64,000 nt of DNA from Panagrolaimus kolymaensis (lineage: Eukaryota > Nematoda > Chromadorea > Rhabditida > Panagrolaimidae), in contig JAJQJQ010000024.1 in assembly GCA_028622995.1 (NCBI GenBank), forward strand, positions 2,356,001 through 2,420,000, in the 5' to 3' direction. Shown here piece after piece: positions 10,890 through 21,468 of the stretch. Both the position numbers and the translations under genes were made by a program. Within the stretch, counting starts at the first letter, position 1. Each line of letters begins with the position of its first letter. The notes beneath the pieces are model-generated. The model saw nothing but the letters and a program-made list of their open reading frames with translations, was not told the origin of the DNA and searched no databases.

Positions 10890-13631
10890 ATGCCATTTTT
10901 AAACTTTTTAAGAAAAAAGAAAAACAACAAAGCTATTGGTGCTGCTCCTCCTGTTCCTCCTTCAACTGTTCGTCAACCTCTTCCTCATATACCTCTACCA
11001 TTGATTTCGGTTTGTTTTTTTTTTTAAAGCTTTTCCATAAAAATAATTAATTGCTTCTTTCTTTTTTAGGAATTAAATCCACAATCGCGTGCCACGAAGC
11101 TTGAACTTACATTGACTGCCAAGTAAGTATCGTTTATTTCATTTCAATAATTTTATCTTACATATCTCTTTTTGATGATCGCTAATTTCTTCTTTCTATT
11201 TTTAGAAATCTCAAAGATTGTGATGTATTTTCAAAATCTAATCCAATGTGCGTTGTATTTGAAGCATTTTATCCAACTGATAATTCAAGTTCAAAATTTA
11301 AAGAAATTGCAAGAACCGAATGTGTTATGAAATGTTTGAATCCAGAATGGAATACTAAAATTATCTTAGATTTTATGTTTGAAGAACGACAACGTATGAA
11401 ATTTGAAATGTATGGTTTGATACTATTTTGTTGAAAATATTTCCATTCCTTTCGTGATTGTTTTTAGCTATAACATTGGTTCGGCTTCAAAAGATTTATC
11501 TAAGCATAATTTCCTTGGAAGAATTGAATGTGATTTAGCTGATATCGTTGCTGCTCCATCTTCATCATTGAAGCTCATTTTAAAGTAAGAAAAAATACAA
11601 CAAACGTGTATCTTCAACTTCTAAAACGACTACTTTTCATGTATGTGTTTTTTTAGGGATGTAAACAAACAAAATAGCACTATTACTATTCACGCTGAAG
11701 AAGTCAATGAAGGTCAAACAGAATCAATGAAATTTATTGTTCGTGGAATTGGTTTGGATAAGAAAGATTTCTTTGGAAAATCTGATCCATTTTTGAATAT
11801 TTATCGTCCAGTTGATGGTGGAACGTGAGTTAATGAAAAGTTATGTTGTGATTGTTTATAAAAAAATGAAAATTTTAGACGACACTTAGTTCATCGAACA
11901 GAATATATCAATCGAACTTTGAATCCACAATGGAAACCTTTCAATATCTTTTTAAGAGCTTTGTGTCAAGGTGATAAAGATCGGTTGGTTTTATTTTTAT
12001 ACATGCCTGCTTGCTTAATTTTTGAATCTTTTAGTGAATTCATTATTGAATGCTTTGATCATGATAACGATGGAGGGTAAGTAACTTGTTATGGCTATTT
12101 TTCTTCGCTCATGATCTTACTACTCCGAAATTTTTTTCATATCTTTTTTGCTTTTAATACGAAAGTTTCTCATCGATACTGATTTCTTGCTTATTTTATT
12201 TTTACACTAAACTACTTTGTTGCTATGTTTGTATTGTCCATACACTCCAGCACGCAAAAGTAAACCATACATTAATACTTTTTATTTTGTTTCAGACATG
12301 ATCTTATTGGCGTCGCAAAAACATCTGTAAATAAGCTAATTTCGGGTGCTGTTCAAGAGTTACAACTTATTAATGAAAAGAAAAAAGCTAAGAAAGGAAA
12401 GAAATACAAGCATTCTGGTATTTTAAAATTTGAAGTTGCAAAATTGGAACAAGAATACACGTTTTTGGATTTCATCAATGGAGGGTAAACTTTTTGTTGT
12501 CTTTGAAAAAGTGAGTTTAAAATATTACTTCTTTTTTTTTTCAGATGGGAACTTGATTTTTCTGTTTCTGTTGATTTCACAGCTTCAAATGGTGATGTAA
12601 CACTACCATCTTCTCTTCATTTTTGTAATTCATATTCCAAGAATGAATATCAAATGGCTATCAGAGCTGTACTCGAAATTTGTCAATCTTATAACAAAAC
12701 AAAAAACTTTGCTGCTTATGGATTTGGAGCTATTATACCACCAACTTATGCCGTTAGCCATCTTTTTCCTTTAGTATGAACTTATTTACTCTGTTTTTTT
12801 GTTGTTGCTTAACATTGTCTCCTTTTTTTAGAATTTGAATACTCCTGATGTTCAAGGTATTGAAGGTGTTATGGAAGCTTATGCCACATCTCTCCGAAAT
12901 ACAAGACTTCATGGTCCAACTAATTTTGCACCAACAATTATTGAAGCAAGAAAAAGAGCAGAATATTATGGGCCTAATGGAGGCAAATACCAAATTGTAT
13001 TGATTATTACTGATGGTCAAATTACTGATATGACTGCAACAAAGAATGCAATTATAGATGTATGTGCCGTCATAATCCTTTTATGTATCATAACCATGAC
13101 ATTTTTCAGGCTTCATCTCTACCTTTATCATTTATTATTGTTGGAGTTGGTCATGCTGCTTTTGATAAAATGGATGAACTTGATTCAGATGATGCATTAC
13201 TAACGTGTGATGGTCGAACAGCACAGCGTGATATCGTTCAATTTGTGCCATTCAGAAAATTTGTCAAGAAAGGAACTGCTCTTTCACTATTTGAACAAGA
13301 ACGTCTCCAATATTTATTAGCTAAAGAAGTGCTTGCTGAAGTTCCGGGTAATATTATTTCATATATGAAAGCAAATAACATTGTTCCACAACCTCCACAA
13401 CTTCCTGATCCAATATCGACAACTCAATCAGCATCAACAGCCTATCCATCTGGAAAAACATTAAGCAACATTCTTCCATCAACCGTTTCAAAAAGTAACA
13501 CTTATCCAAGCAATGTTCCAGCAAATCCAACTGCTTCTAATGAAACTGTGGCTCCTGGTATCAATATGAATCAAAACAACAATAGTATCAAAAATAATTT
13601 TAATCATAAAGCATCTGCACCTTACCATTAA
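10890..13631 (+). CDS. Copine (two C2 domains plus VWA/copine domain)
   Basis: Eleven exons (10890-11009, 11070-11122, 11206-11409, 11468-11584, 11657-11824, 11879-11983, 12035-12076, 12296-12484, 12545-12773, 12832-13059, 13110-13631) join in phase to 658 aa. Two tandem C2 domains come first; the second shows GKSDPFLNIY and FDHDNDGGHDLIG, typical calcium/phospholipid-binding loops. The VWA-like copine domain follows, with DFTASNGD as its metal-site motif, LPSSLHF, YGFGAIIPP and VLIITDGQITD. Copines move to membranes on calcium rise and recruit partners; in C. elegans the family includes NRA-1, which affects nicotinic receptor levels. The last ~80 residues are a Ser/Thr/Asn/Pro-rich tail without a domain. 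Most introns are 50-75 bp; one is 219 bp. Confidence 0.95.
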
Positions 13632-14383
13632 ACTTGTATGTATACTTATGTGTTTATTGACTATTTAAGCTTACAATAAAGGATTTTCTAACTACATAAT
13701 TTATTTTTCTTGTTATTAAACATTTGTCTGTAAACTAAAAAATGCGGAATTTAAAATCATACAGTACAAAAAAAAGAGACTAAAAAAATAAAGTTGAAGA
13801 AAATTTAGATCGCACAATTACTTACACCTTTAGTGTTGCTGCTTTTTAACTCTTTTTTTGGAATGAATTAAACTAAAAATGTTTTCATAATTAAATAACA
13901 GTAACTCCTCCATTTCCCTCCTAAGATGCTCCTTATTAATTAATTGAATCCAAGAAATCCACAACAAAAAAATTACGTAAAAAAGTTTGATGAATGAATT
14001 TCCATTTCTAAAAAACATCCATGAAGATGCTGATTGATTATCATGGATGACGGTGATCAAAAAAGAAAATGATAACTTTTTTTTTAATTTGTTTTTCTTC
14101 ATCATCAAAAGTTTTATAGCTCTAAAAAATGCTTCAACTGCATTGAAAGTTGTGAATTTTTACTTCATTCAAAAGTGAACTGTTTGCAAATCGAGGACAT
14201 GTATGACTCAAAAAAGGTTTTGTACTTTTTATTTTTTTACATTTTCTAAGCTTTTTTTTTAAATTAAAGAAACCATTCTCTCTCTTTTTTTCTTCACCGT
14301 AATACATAAATATAAATATCTTTAATCTCCTTTTTTTTAAATAATAAAATAAAAATTATTAAAAAAAATAATTTATAAAAAAA
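13632..14383. other. Convergent intergenic region
   Basis: 3' ends of the copine gene and the first ataxin-2-like gene. An AATAAA lies near 13676. Short antisense frames here are low complexity; nothing else is supported. Confidence 0.4.
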
Positions 14384-17041
14384 TTAATTTTGTCCATATC
14401 TTCTAATTCCATTTGGTGGCGGCTGAGTGTTATATGGTAATTGAGCAGGATGTTGTTGTTGTTGATGAAGTTGAAGGGGAAGTTGTTGTTGGGGCTGTTG
14501 TTGTTGTTGAAGTTGGAATTGTTGGCCGCCGCCACCGCCTCCTTGAAGATAAAATCCAGCTTGGGGAATTTGATATTGAATTTGTGGTTGTTGTTGTTGC
14601 ATGTATGATGTTGGAATATCAGCTATACTTCTTACAATTATAGGTTGTTGTTGGGGAATACCTCCTGGTTGTTGTTGTTGAATAAATTGTTGAGGATATC
14701 CAACACCACCACCTTGCATACTAGTAACTATTTGTGGATTATAATATGGTATTCCCGCGGTTGGAAGATATGCAATTTGTGGTTGTTGAATATATGGTTG
14801 TTGTTGTTGTTGGTGGTGTTGTTGAAAGATATTAGGATTAGGTTGAATTCCCTAAAATTCAAACATTTTTAATTAAGAAATTTTTATAATTATATTAAAA
14901 TTTACCTGAGTTGTAAAAATATAACCCTGTTGTTGTTGTTGCATCGTCGATGTTACAGGTTGTGGAATATATGATTGTGGAATATGAGGTTGTGTAGCAG
15001 CACCAAGAATATAATGTTGTTGCTGTTGTTGTTGTTGGTGAGGAGTAACAACAGGCGTCATAGCCATGGGTGATGATGATGCATTTGGAGTTGAAATATT
15101 TCGGGGAGTAAAAGATGGAGCATCAGGATTAAATTGAAATTTTTTATCCAAAGTGTTTTCTGATTCAGCTTCAGATGGTTGGGAATGTTGTTGTTGGTGT
15201 TGCTCAATGGGGCTACCACCGATTTGTGAAATTTCTTGGGCAGGAGGAGGAAGAGCTGAAGCGGGAATAAATTCAGGGATTTGAGGAGCTTGACTAGGTG
15301 TCGTCGATTGCTGCTGTTGTTGTTGGTTAGGCAATTGAGCAGAAAGAGCATCTAAAAAAATAATTTTCGTTTATCTCTTCTTGCAACTCCAAAACTTTGA
15401 TGAAAGCTTTGTTTTCAATAATTAAAATTTTTCCATTCATTTAACTTACGAGTTTGTTGTGGTGGTGGTTGAGTAAATTGAAGACCTGAATAAGCTTGGG
15501 GTTGTTGAAGCAGCTGTTGTGGCAATTGTTGAGGTTGTTGAAGACTAGAAAAATCCGGTGGTCCTTTTTTCCATGCATTGGTTGGACATGGAGGGTATAT
15601 TGAAGCAGCAGCAGCTGTGGTAGCTGATTTTTGTTGAGAATTTGGATTTCGCTGTGATGGATCACCCTGAATCTGAGGTTGAGGAGATTGTTTTGGAATA
15701 GAAGGAGATGGATTTGTTGTTATTTCTTGAGGTGGCGAAGAAGCTTCATCACCACCATCATTATTAGATTGTGAAGAATTTTGCCTATATTCAATTGTAA
15801 AATTAGTTCCCCAATTTTTAAGGGCTTCTTTTTGACGAGTAACTAAAAATTCGTATTTACTGCTGTTTTTGATTTCATTAGTTAGAAACTTACATGTTTG
15901 TAATTTTTGATTTGATGGCTGATTAGAAGTTATTTGTTTATCACCACCACTTGCAACGCCTGCAGATTTATTTTTTTCAACTCTTTGCTTATGAAAAAAA
16001 AATTATACAACTAACCTTGCTCTTGCTGATTTGATCGAGTTTGGTGTTGGCTACTCTCATTATTACTACCCGTATTAATATTTTGACCCGATTGAAAAGT
16101 TGTTGTCGTTGTTGTTGTCGTGGTTGGTGTTTTAACAAAATTACTACCTCCACGATCCTTTTGGCGTCCATGATCTGAAAAAAAAAAATTTAAATTTATT
16201 TTTAATCCAGTTAAAGCTATTATTGTAATACCTGATGGTCGATTACGTTGTGGTGGAGCTGGATCACGTAATGCATTAGCTCGATCTAAAAAATCATAAT
16301 TGATTAAAAATATATATGTATGAAATTGTTTATATAAAACATACGATTTTCAACAATGGGACTGTCTTTTTTCTGTTGATTTTGATTATTAAAATTTTTT
16401 CCTCTTTGTTGTTGTTGTCCTCCTCGATTGCTACGCCTATGATGTTGACCATCACCACTACCACCACCTTCAACGGGGACAAAAGTTTCTTTATCCAAAT
16501 CTCGTTCTTCATCATCATTTTCAAGAAACGCCATTCGTTTACTTTTTTCACTATGTTCGATTTCTCTTGCAATTTTAGATGCCCTTGCTCGATCTTCTTT
16601 AGTTCCATCAGGCATGACACTAAAAATTGTTAAAAAAAGTTTATTTATTTACTTATGACGAAATAAATTTCTTTAAGCTTACGTAGTGTATTGAGTTAAA
16701 TCATCTTTAAATGATGATTGAACACCCAAATTTTGATTGGTTTTAAACATATCTTCAACTGACCAACCACCATGATTAACATTATTAGTTGAATCATCTT
16801 CATCATCATGCATAGATGGTTCTTCACCATCAACCCAATGAGTAAATTTTTGAAGATCTTCTTCATCTCCACCTCTACCACCAGTGCCACCACCATTACG
16901 GCCGCCATTTTTAGACGACTCATAATTAATATTATTACCAGCAACAGCAGCGGTAGCAACAGCGGTAGCGTCATTTGGGTCAGAAGAAGAAATATTATTA
17001 TTTTTAAGCTCAATAATTTTTGTTGTTGTTGAATCAGCCAT
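14384..17041 (-). CDS. atx-2: Ataxin-2-like protein 1 (LsmAD and PAM2 motif)
   Basis: Eight exons (16683-17041, 16345-16619, 16232-16285, 16016-16174, 15894-15980, 15450-15842, 14906-15351, 14384-14851) join in phase to 746 aa. The conserved block runs from EDLQKFTHWVDGE through WSVEDMFKTNQNLGV and LTQYTT to KIAREIEHSEKSKRMAFLEN, which is the LsmAD region of ataxin-2. A PAM2-type PABP-binding motif, FNPDAPSFTP, lies near 15101-15150. The rest is Gln/Pro/Thr-rich and disordered. Ataxin-2 binds RNA and poly(A)-binding protein and controls translation and RNP granules. The N-terminal Lsm fold expected before LsmAD is not visible; residues 1-70 are Asn/Gly-rich instead, and an in-frame stop precedes the ATG. 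The 15980 acceptor is the least certain boundary. Confidence 0.85.
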
Positions 17042-17304
17042 GATTATTATTGCTTATTGTCGTCGCTGTTGTCTTTTTGAAAGACACGTTTGAACACACA
17101 CAAAGTTTCTAAAAAAAACAAAATGGTTCAGTAAAAAAATCCGGGGAAATGAGATAAGAAAAAAAACAGAGATTAATTATTATTTATATATATTTCATGA
17201 GAGAGAAGAAAAAAAACTATATAACGATTCATTCATTCAATGCGCTGTTTTAGTTTTGGAATGAGTGTGTAGTTTTAAAAAAAAAAGTGGATAAAATTAC
17301 TAAC

Positions 17305-17573
17305 CTTCAACAGATAAATATTCATTTCGATCAGCCGATTCAATCAATCCTTTTTGAAAAGCATTAGGAACGGGAAAAGGTGATTCACCAAAACCAAAAT
17401 GATAAACTTTTCTTCCTCCAGCGATTAAATCTTTGATCTTAAAATTCAGCCATCTTTATCTATGGGTGTAAAATGTTAAAAAAACAACAAACATGATTGT
17501 TGAAAGAAAGATTTGCAGCTGTTTTATAATTTTCAAGATCCGTTCGTAAAAAGTTATTTGAAGTTTGAGTCAT
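17305..17573 (-). pseudogene. Orphan 5' exons of a PLP-dependent aminotransferase
   Basis: Exon 17493-17573 opens with ATG (27 codons) and joins in phase through a 55-bp intron (17438-17492) to exon 17305-17437, which ends in a GTTAGT donor. The second exon reads IKDLIAGGRKVYHFGFGESP then FPVPNAFQKGLI, the N-terminal signature of fold-type I class I/II aminotransferases. The lysine-bearing catalytic core and all further exons are missing downstream on this strand. It may be a truncated duplicate, or it may be spliced to an acceptor near 17110 in the leader of the ataxin-2-like gene, which would read into a stop before its ATG. Splice sites and frame are intact, so the break is by truncation only. 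Confidence 0.6.
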
Positions 17574-19279
17574 TTTTTGATCCTATTTCTGTTATTAAAA
17601 GATTAATGAAAGCAAAACAACAACAAAAAAATGGTAAGAAAAAAAGCACGATAGACGCGGTGATAGTTGCGATGGTGCAAAACTCTAATGAAACGCTTGC
17701 TTTTTTTAGCACTTGGTTTTTTTCCCTTCACGTATGTATGTTGATGATTACATTTTTTTCTGGCCGCCTTGAAAATTGATTGTGGAAATGTATGTGTACA
17801 TAAAAGGGAAGAAGAGCAACGTGAAAGAAAAAAATAATAATAACAAAACAAGCTCAGAAAAAAAAAGTTTATTGTAAACAAAAAAAAACTGCACAACTTA
17901 AAATGATGGAGAAATTTTGTTTGAAAGTTAATGAAAGAAGAATCATACAGTAAAATATCCAACACCAATATTATAAAAAAGGTTTTTACTCGGTTTGGAT
18001 AGACTCGATTCATGAGTCATGACAAATTAGATACATACATAATGAATTTGGTATGAACAAAAGAAGTGGAAGTTCCAAAAAAATTTACTTTATAAGAAAA
18101 AACAACATTAGAATTAAGAGAAAATAGTGCATTAAGGTATTCGAAAAATTAATCTCTACGACGCTAAAAAAATAACTTCACTTCCACAAAAATTCATAAA
18201 AATGTGAGCAATTGCAAGTAGTGGAAGTTAACCATCTAAGTAAAACAAACAAAACAAAAGTAAGCAAAGTCTCTTATGGTCAAGAAAAAAAACTATAATC
18301 ATTGGTCCTCTTTTAATAAAAAAAAATTTTTGTTTCATCAACATCCTAAGGCAAAATGAAGTGAAAAAAACAAACAAAAACAACAACTTCAAGTTTATCG
18401 ATGGAAAGCAGCAGCAAACATATTTATTTTATCGATGTGGACTCATTAAAGCTAGCTTTGCATAAAATTTTTTTGAACATCATCAAGCCTTTTTTTTCTA
18501 ACACATTTACAACAACAACAATGCCTTTCTTTGCTTATTATTCCTTATATTTCTAGAAAAAATTTTAATCAAAATTATAATAAAAAAGTTTTGCTTGCAA
18601 TAATTTTCAATCAAAGTATTTTTATCTTGGTTGATCGGCTATAAAAAAAAAGTTGAATGAAACATGCAAAAAATGGTTTTACACGGAATTGTTGATTCGC
18701 AAGCATTTGCATTTTTTTACTGTATCTTCCTTCCTTCATTCGCCAATGTTTTTTTTTTGATGCTTGCTGCCGCTGCTGCAATTTTTTTTGCTTGCTTTCT
18801 TTCATTCTCATTATTTTTTTTGCCTTTCAAACGTGCTTCCTAAAACTCTAACACTAGTATTTTTTTTGATTAAAATATGTATTTACAATTTTGTTGTTAC
18901 ATTTTTACGTGATATTGCTACCTTCCGTGTATCTCTGAGTGTGCTTTGATATCAAATAATACATACCATTTTTGCTGCTAACATTAACTTCGTGAAAAAT
19001 GTTACTACCTATATTCTTGTGTTTTCGTTCCCTTTTTCTCTAACTTTTACTCGATGCTTATTAACCTTTGCTTTTGCTTGACATTTTTCCATAAAACTTT
19101 ATTACGATCAATATTGCCTTAATTATCCCATTCTCCGCGATTATTAATGTTTTGATTTTGTCATCCTCCAAGCTTTCCCATTATGCGTGTCCTTTGTCGT
19201 GATTTTATTTCAACCTCTCATGCTTTTTTACATTCATTAATAATAACCTTTTTTCAGCTTCGGTATCCTTCTTTCAACG
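17574..19279. other. Intergenic, no gene seen
   Basis: About 1.7 kb of AT-rich DNA with short homopolymer-driven frames on both strands. A T-rich acceptor-like TTTTTTCAG near 19250-19258 immediately before the ATP synthase c gene is a likely spliced-leader acceptor. Confidence 0.4.
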
Positions 19280-19677
19280 ATGTACTGCCAACGCCTCGCT
19301 GTTCCAATTTCTCGTGCTCTCATTGCTCGTGCAACCATCCGAGCTGAATCTGCTTTGGCTACTCGCTGTCTTCATACCACCGTTGCTCGAAACGATATCG
19401 ATTCTGCAGCTAAATATATTGGTGCTGGTGCCGCTACGGTTGGTGTAGCTGGATCTGTAAGTCTTATATCACCATCTTGCTATGACGTTTGTTTAATCAA
19501 CTTTGTTTTCAGGGAGCTGGTATTGGAAACGTCTTTGGTGCTCTTGTCATTGGTTATGCTCGTAATCCTGGTCTTAAACAACAACTTTTCTCATATGCTA
19601 TCCTTGGTTTCGCTCTTTCTGAAGCTATGGGTCTCTTCTGCTTAACCATGGGCTTTATGATCTTGTTCGCTCTCTAA
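19280..19677 (+). CDS. Mitochondrial ATP synthase Fo subunit c
   Basis: Exons 19280-19456 and 19513-19677 give 113 aa. Residues 1 to about 38 are an Arg/Ala/Ser-rich mitochondrial targeting peptide. The mature part is a two-helix hairpin: helix one [20 protein letters not shown], polar loop ARNPGLKQQ, helix two [12 protein letters not shown] with the proton-carrying glutamate. Subunit c forms the rotating ring of F-type ATP synthase in the inner mitochondrial membrane. It is the orthologue of ATP5MC (ATP5G). The intron is 56 bp. The start follows an acceptor-like TTTTCAG by about 20 bp, which fits trans-splicing. The gene is convergent with the second ataxin-2-like gene, with 115 bp between stop codons. 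Confidence 0.97.
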
Positions 19678-19792
19678 ATTCTTTTTTTATGGAACAATGA
19701 GATTATGGTGCCTATAATATAATAGGTGATTTATTAGTCTTGATTTTATATATAAAAATTTATTTCATATGTAGTTTTGAATAAAAAAGACA

Positions 19793-21468
19793 TTAAGGCT
19801 TATGGTATGGCAATGATGATTGAGGCATACGAGATTGATGTGATGGTTGAGACATACGTGGACGCATTGATGGTTGTCGATACGATGTTTGAGCCATGTT
19901 AGGAACATAACCAGGTTGTGGTGCAGCTTGCATAAATTGTTGATAACCTTGACCATTTGTTGCTATTTGAGGATTATAATAAGGTACATAAGCATACTGT
20001 TGAGGAACATAAACTGGAGGAGGTACATTAGGATTATATGCCATTTGATAACCTTGAGGAACAACATTAGGATTATACTGCATTGGACCAGCCTAAAATT
20101 CTTGGATATTAAAATTTACAAAGTTTTTAAGGCTTACCGAAGTTGGAACAAGAAAATATCCAGAAGAAGATGTTGTAGGTTGAGGCATATATCCTTGCTG
20201 AAGTTGTTGTCCAACATAATATTGTTGAGGAACTAATTGAACAGGAACCTTTAATGCACTAGGTACAAATGGTGGAGCATCTGGATTGAAGGATTGTTTC
20301 TTTGGAACATCAGCAGGAATGATAGCTTCTTCTTGAGGCTTCTTTTGAACTTCAGCGGCAGGAATATTTTGTTTTTGCCAAACCTTCTTTCGATCATTTT
20401 GCCATGCCTTATTTGGAGCTGAGATAATAGGTTCTTGTTGTGGCTTCTTTGGAGCTTCCGAAGAAATACTAGCTTCTTGTTGCGGCTTCTTTTGAACTTC
20501 AGCAGGAATAATAGCATCTTGTTGCGGCTTCTTTGGAACATCAACAGGATTACGAGCTTCTTGTTGCGGCTTCTTAAAAACATCAACAGGAGTACGAGTT
20601 TCTTTTTGCGGTTTCTTCTGAACTTGAGCAGGAGTAATAGCTTCTTGTTGCTGCTTCTTTGGAATTTCAGCAGGAATACGAGCTTCTTTTTGTGACTTCT
20701 TTTGAACGTCAGAAGGAATAATAGCTTCTTGTTGTGGCTTTTTCGGAACTTCCAAAGAACTAGTAGATTCTTCTTGCAGCTTCTTTTGAACTTTACGAGG
20801 AGAAATAATTCCTTGTTCTGCTTCTTTCTGAACCGCCGCAGGAATAATAGTTTCTTTATCCAAATCACGTTCAACATCATCATTTTCGAGAAAAGCCATA
20901 TGTTTGCTTTTTGGATTTTTTTCAATTTCCCGAGCAAGTTTAGCAGCACGCTTACGTTCTTCTTGACCTCCAACTGGTTTGACTCTAAAAACAAAAAGTA
21001 TTAACAAGTTAGAATTTTAATATATTCTTACGATGAGTATTGCGGCAAATCCTTTTTAAAAGTAGTAATAACACCCATGTCTTCATTAGTTTTGAACATT
21101 ACATCAGCATTCCAATTAACATCTCCATCATGAACTTCTTCACTTTTTGGTTGTTCTTCCCAATGAGCGTAGGGTTGAAGATCGTCTTCTTTGTGTGACT
21201 TCTGAATAGGAGCAAAGATTTGATTAGAAGGTTGAGTTGCGAGTACTTCTTTAGACTGTTGAGGTTGAGTTGAAATTTTAGAAGAATTTGCTTGAGTTGC
21301 ACGTGCAAAAGATTTTGGTTGAGGTGCAAGAGTTTCTTTAGAAGATTTTAGTTGAGGTGCAAGTACTTCTTTAGAAGGTTTTGATTCAGGTGCCAGAGCC
21401 TCTTTAGAGGATTTTGGATGAGACGCAACTGCATCTTTATAAGATTTTGGTCCAGCCATTATAATCAA
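19793..21468 (-). CDS. Ataxin-2-like protein 2, with 14-residue tandem repeats
   Basis: Exons 21032-21468, 20138-20984 and 19793-20092 join in phase to 527 aa (524 if ATG 21459 is used). Residues about 100-190 carry the same LsmAD block as the neighbour at 14384-17041: DLQPYAHWEE, WNADVMFKTNEDMGV, LAREIEKNPKSKHMAFLEND. A PAM2-type motif FNPDAPPFVP lies near 20259-20296, and both proteins end in a Tyr/Pro/Gln-rich tail sharing PYYNPQI. Between LsmAD and PAM2 are about ten imperfect repeats of the unit VPKKPQQEAIIPSD (about 20290-20830). The N terminus has shorter SKE(V/A/T)LAP repeats. No Lsm fold is visible. It is a tandem, shortened paralogue of the first gene, with three exons instead of eight. 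Confidence 0.83.
20290..20830 (-). repeat. 42-bp coding tandem repeat
   Basis: About ten diverged copies of a 42-bp unit encoding KKPQQEA-type 14-residue repeats inside the second ataxin-2-like gene; the regular Lys/Gln/Glu pattern is visible on the protein. Confidence 0.75.

Noticed and set aside
14384..21468. Barentsz/CASC3 identity for the two Gln-rich genes
   Set aside because: The YIPRxGxFFxHDxR core of the SELOR/Btz domain is absent, whereas the MFKTN...GV...YT and AREIE...LEND blocks plus a PAM2-type motif fit ataxin-2 LsmAD.
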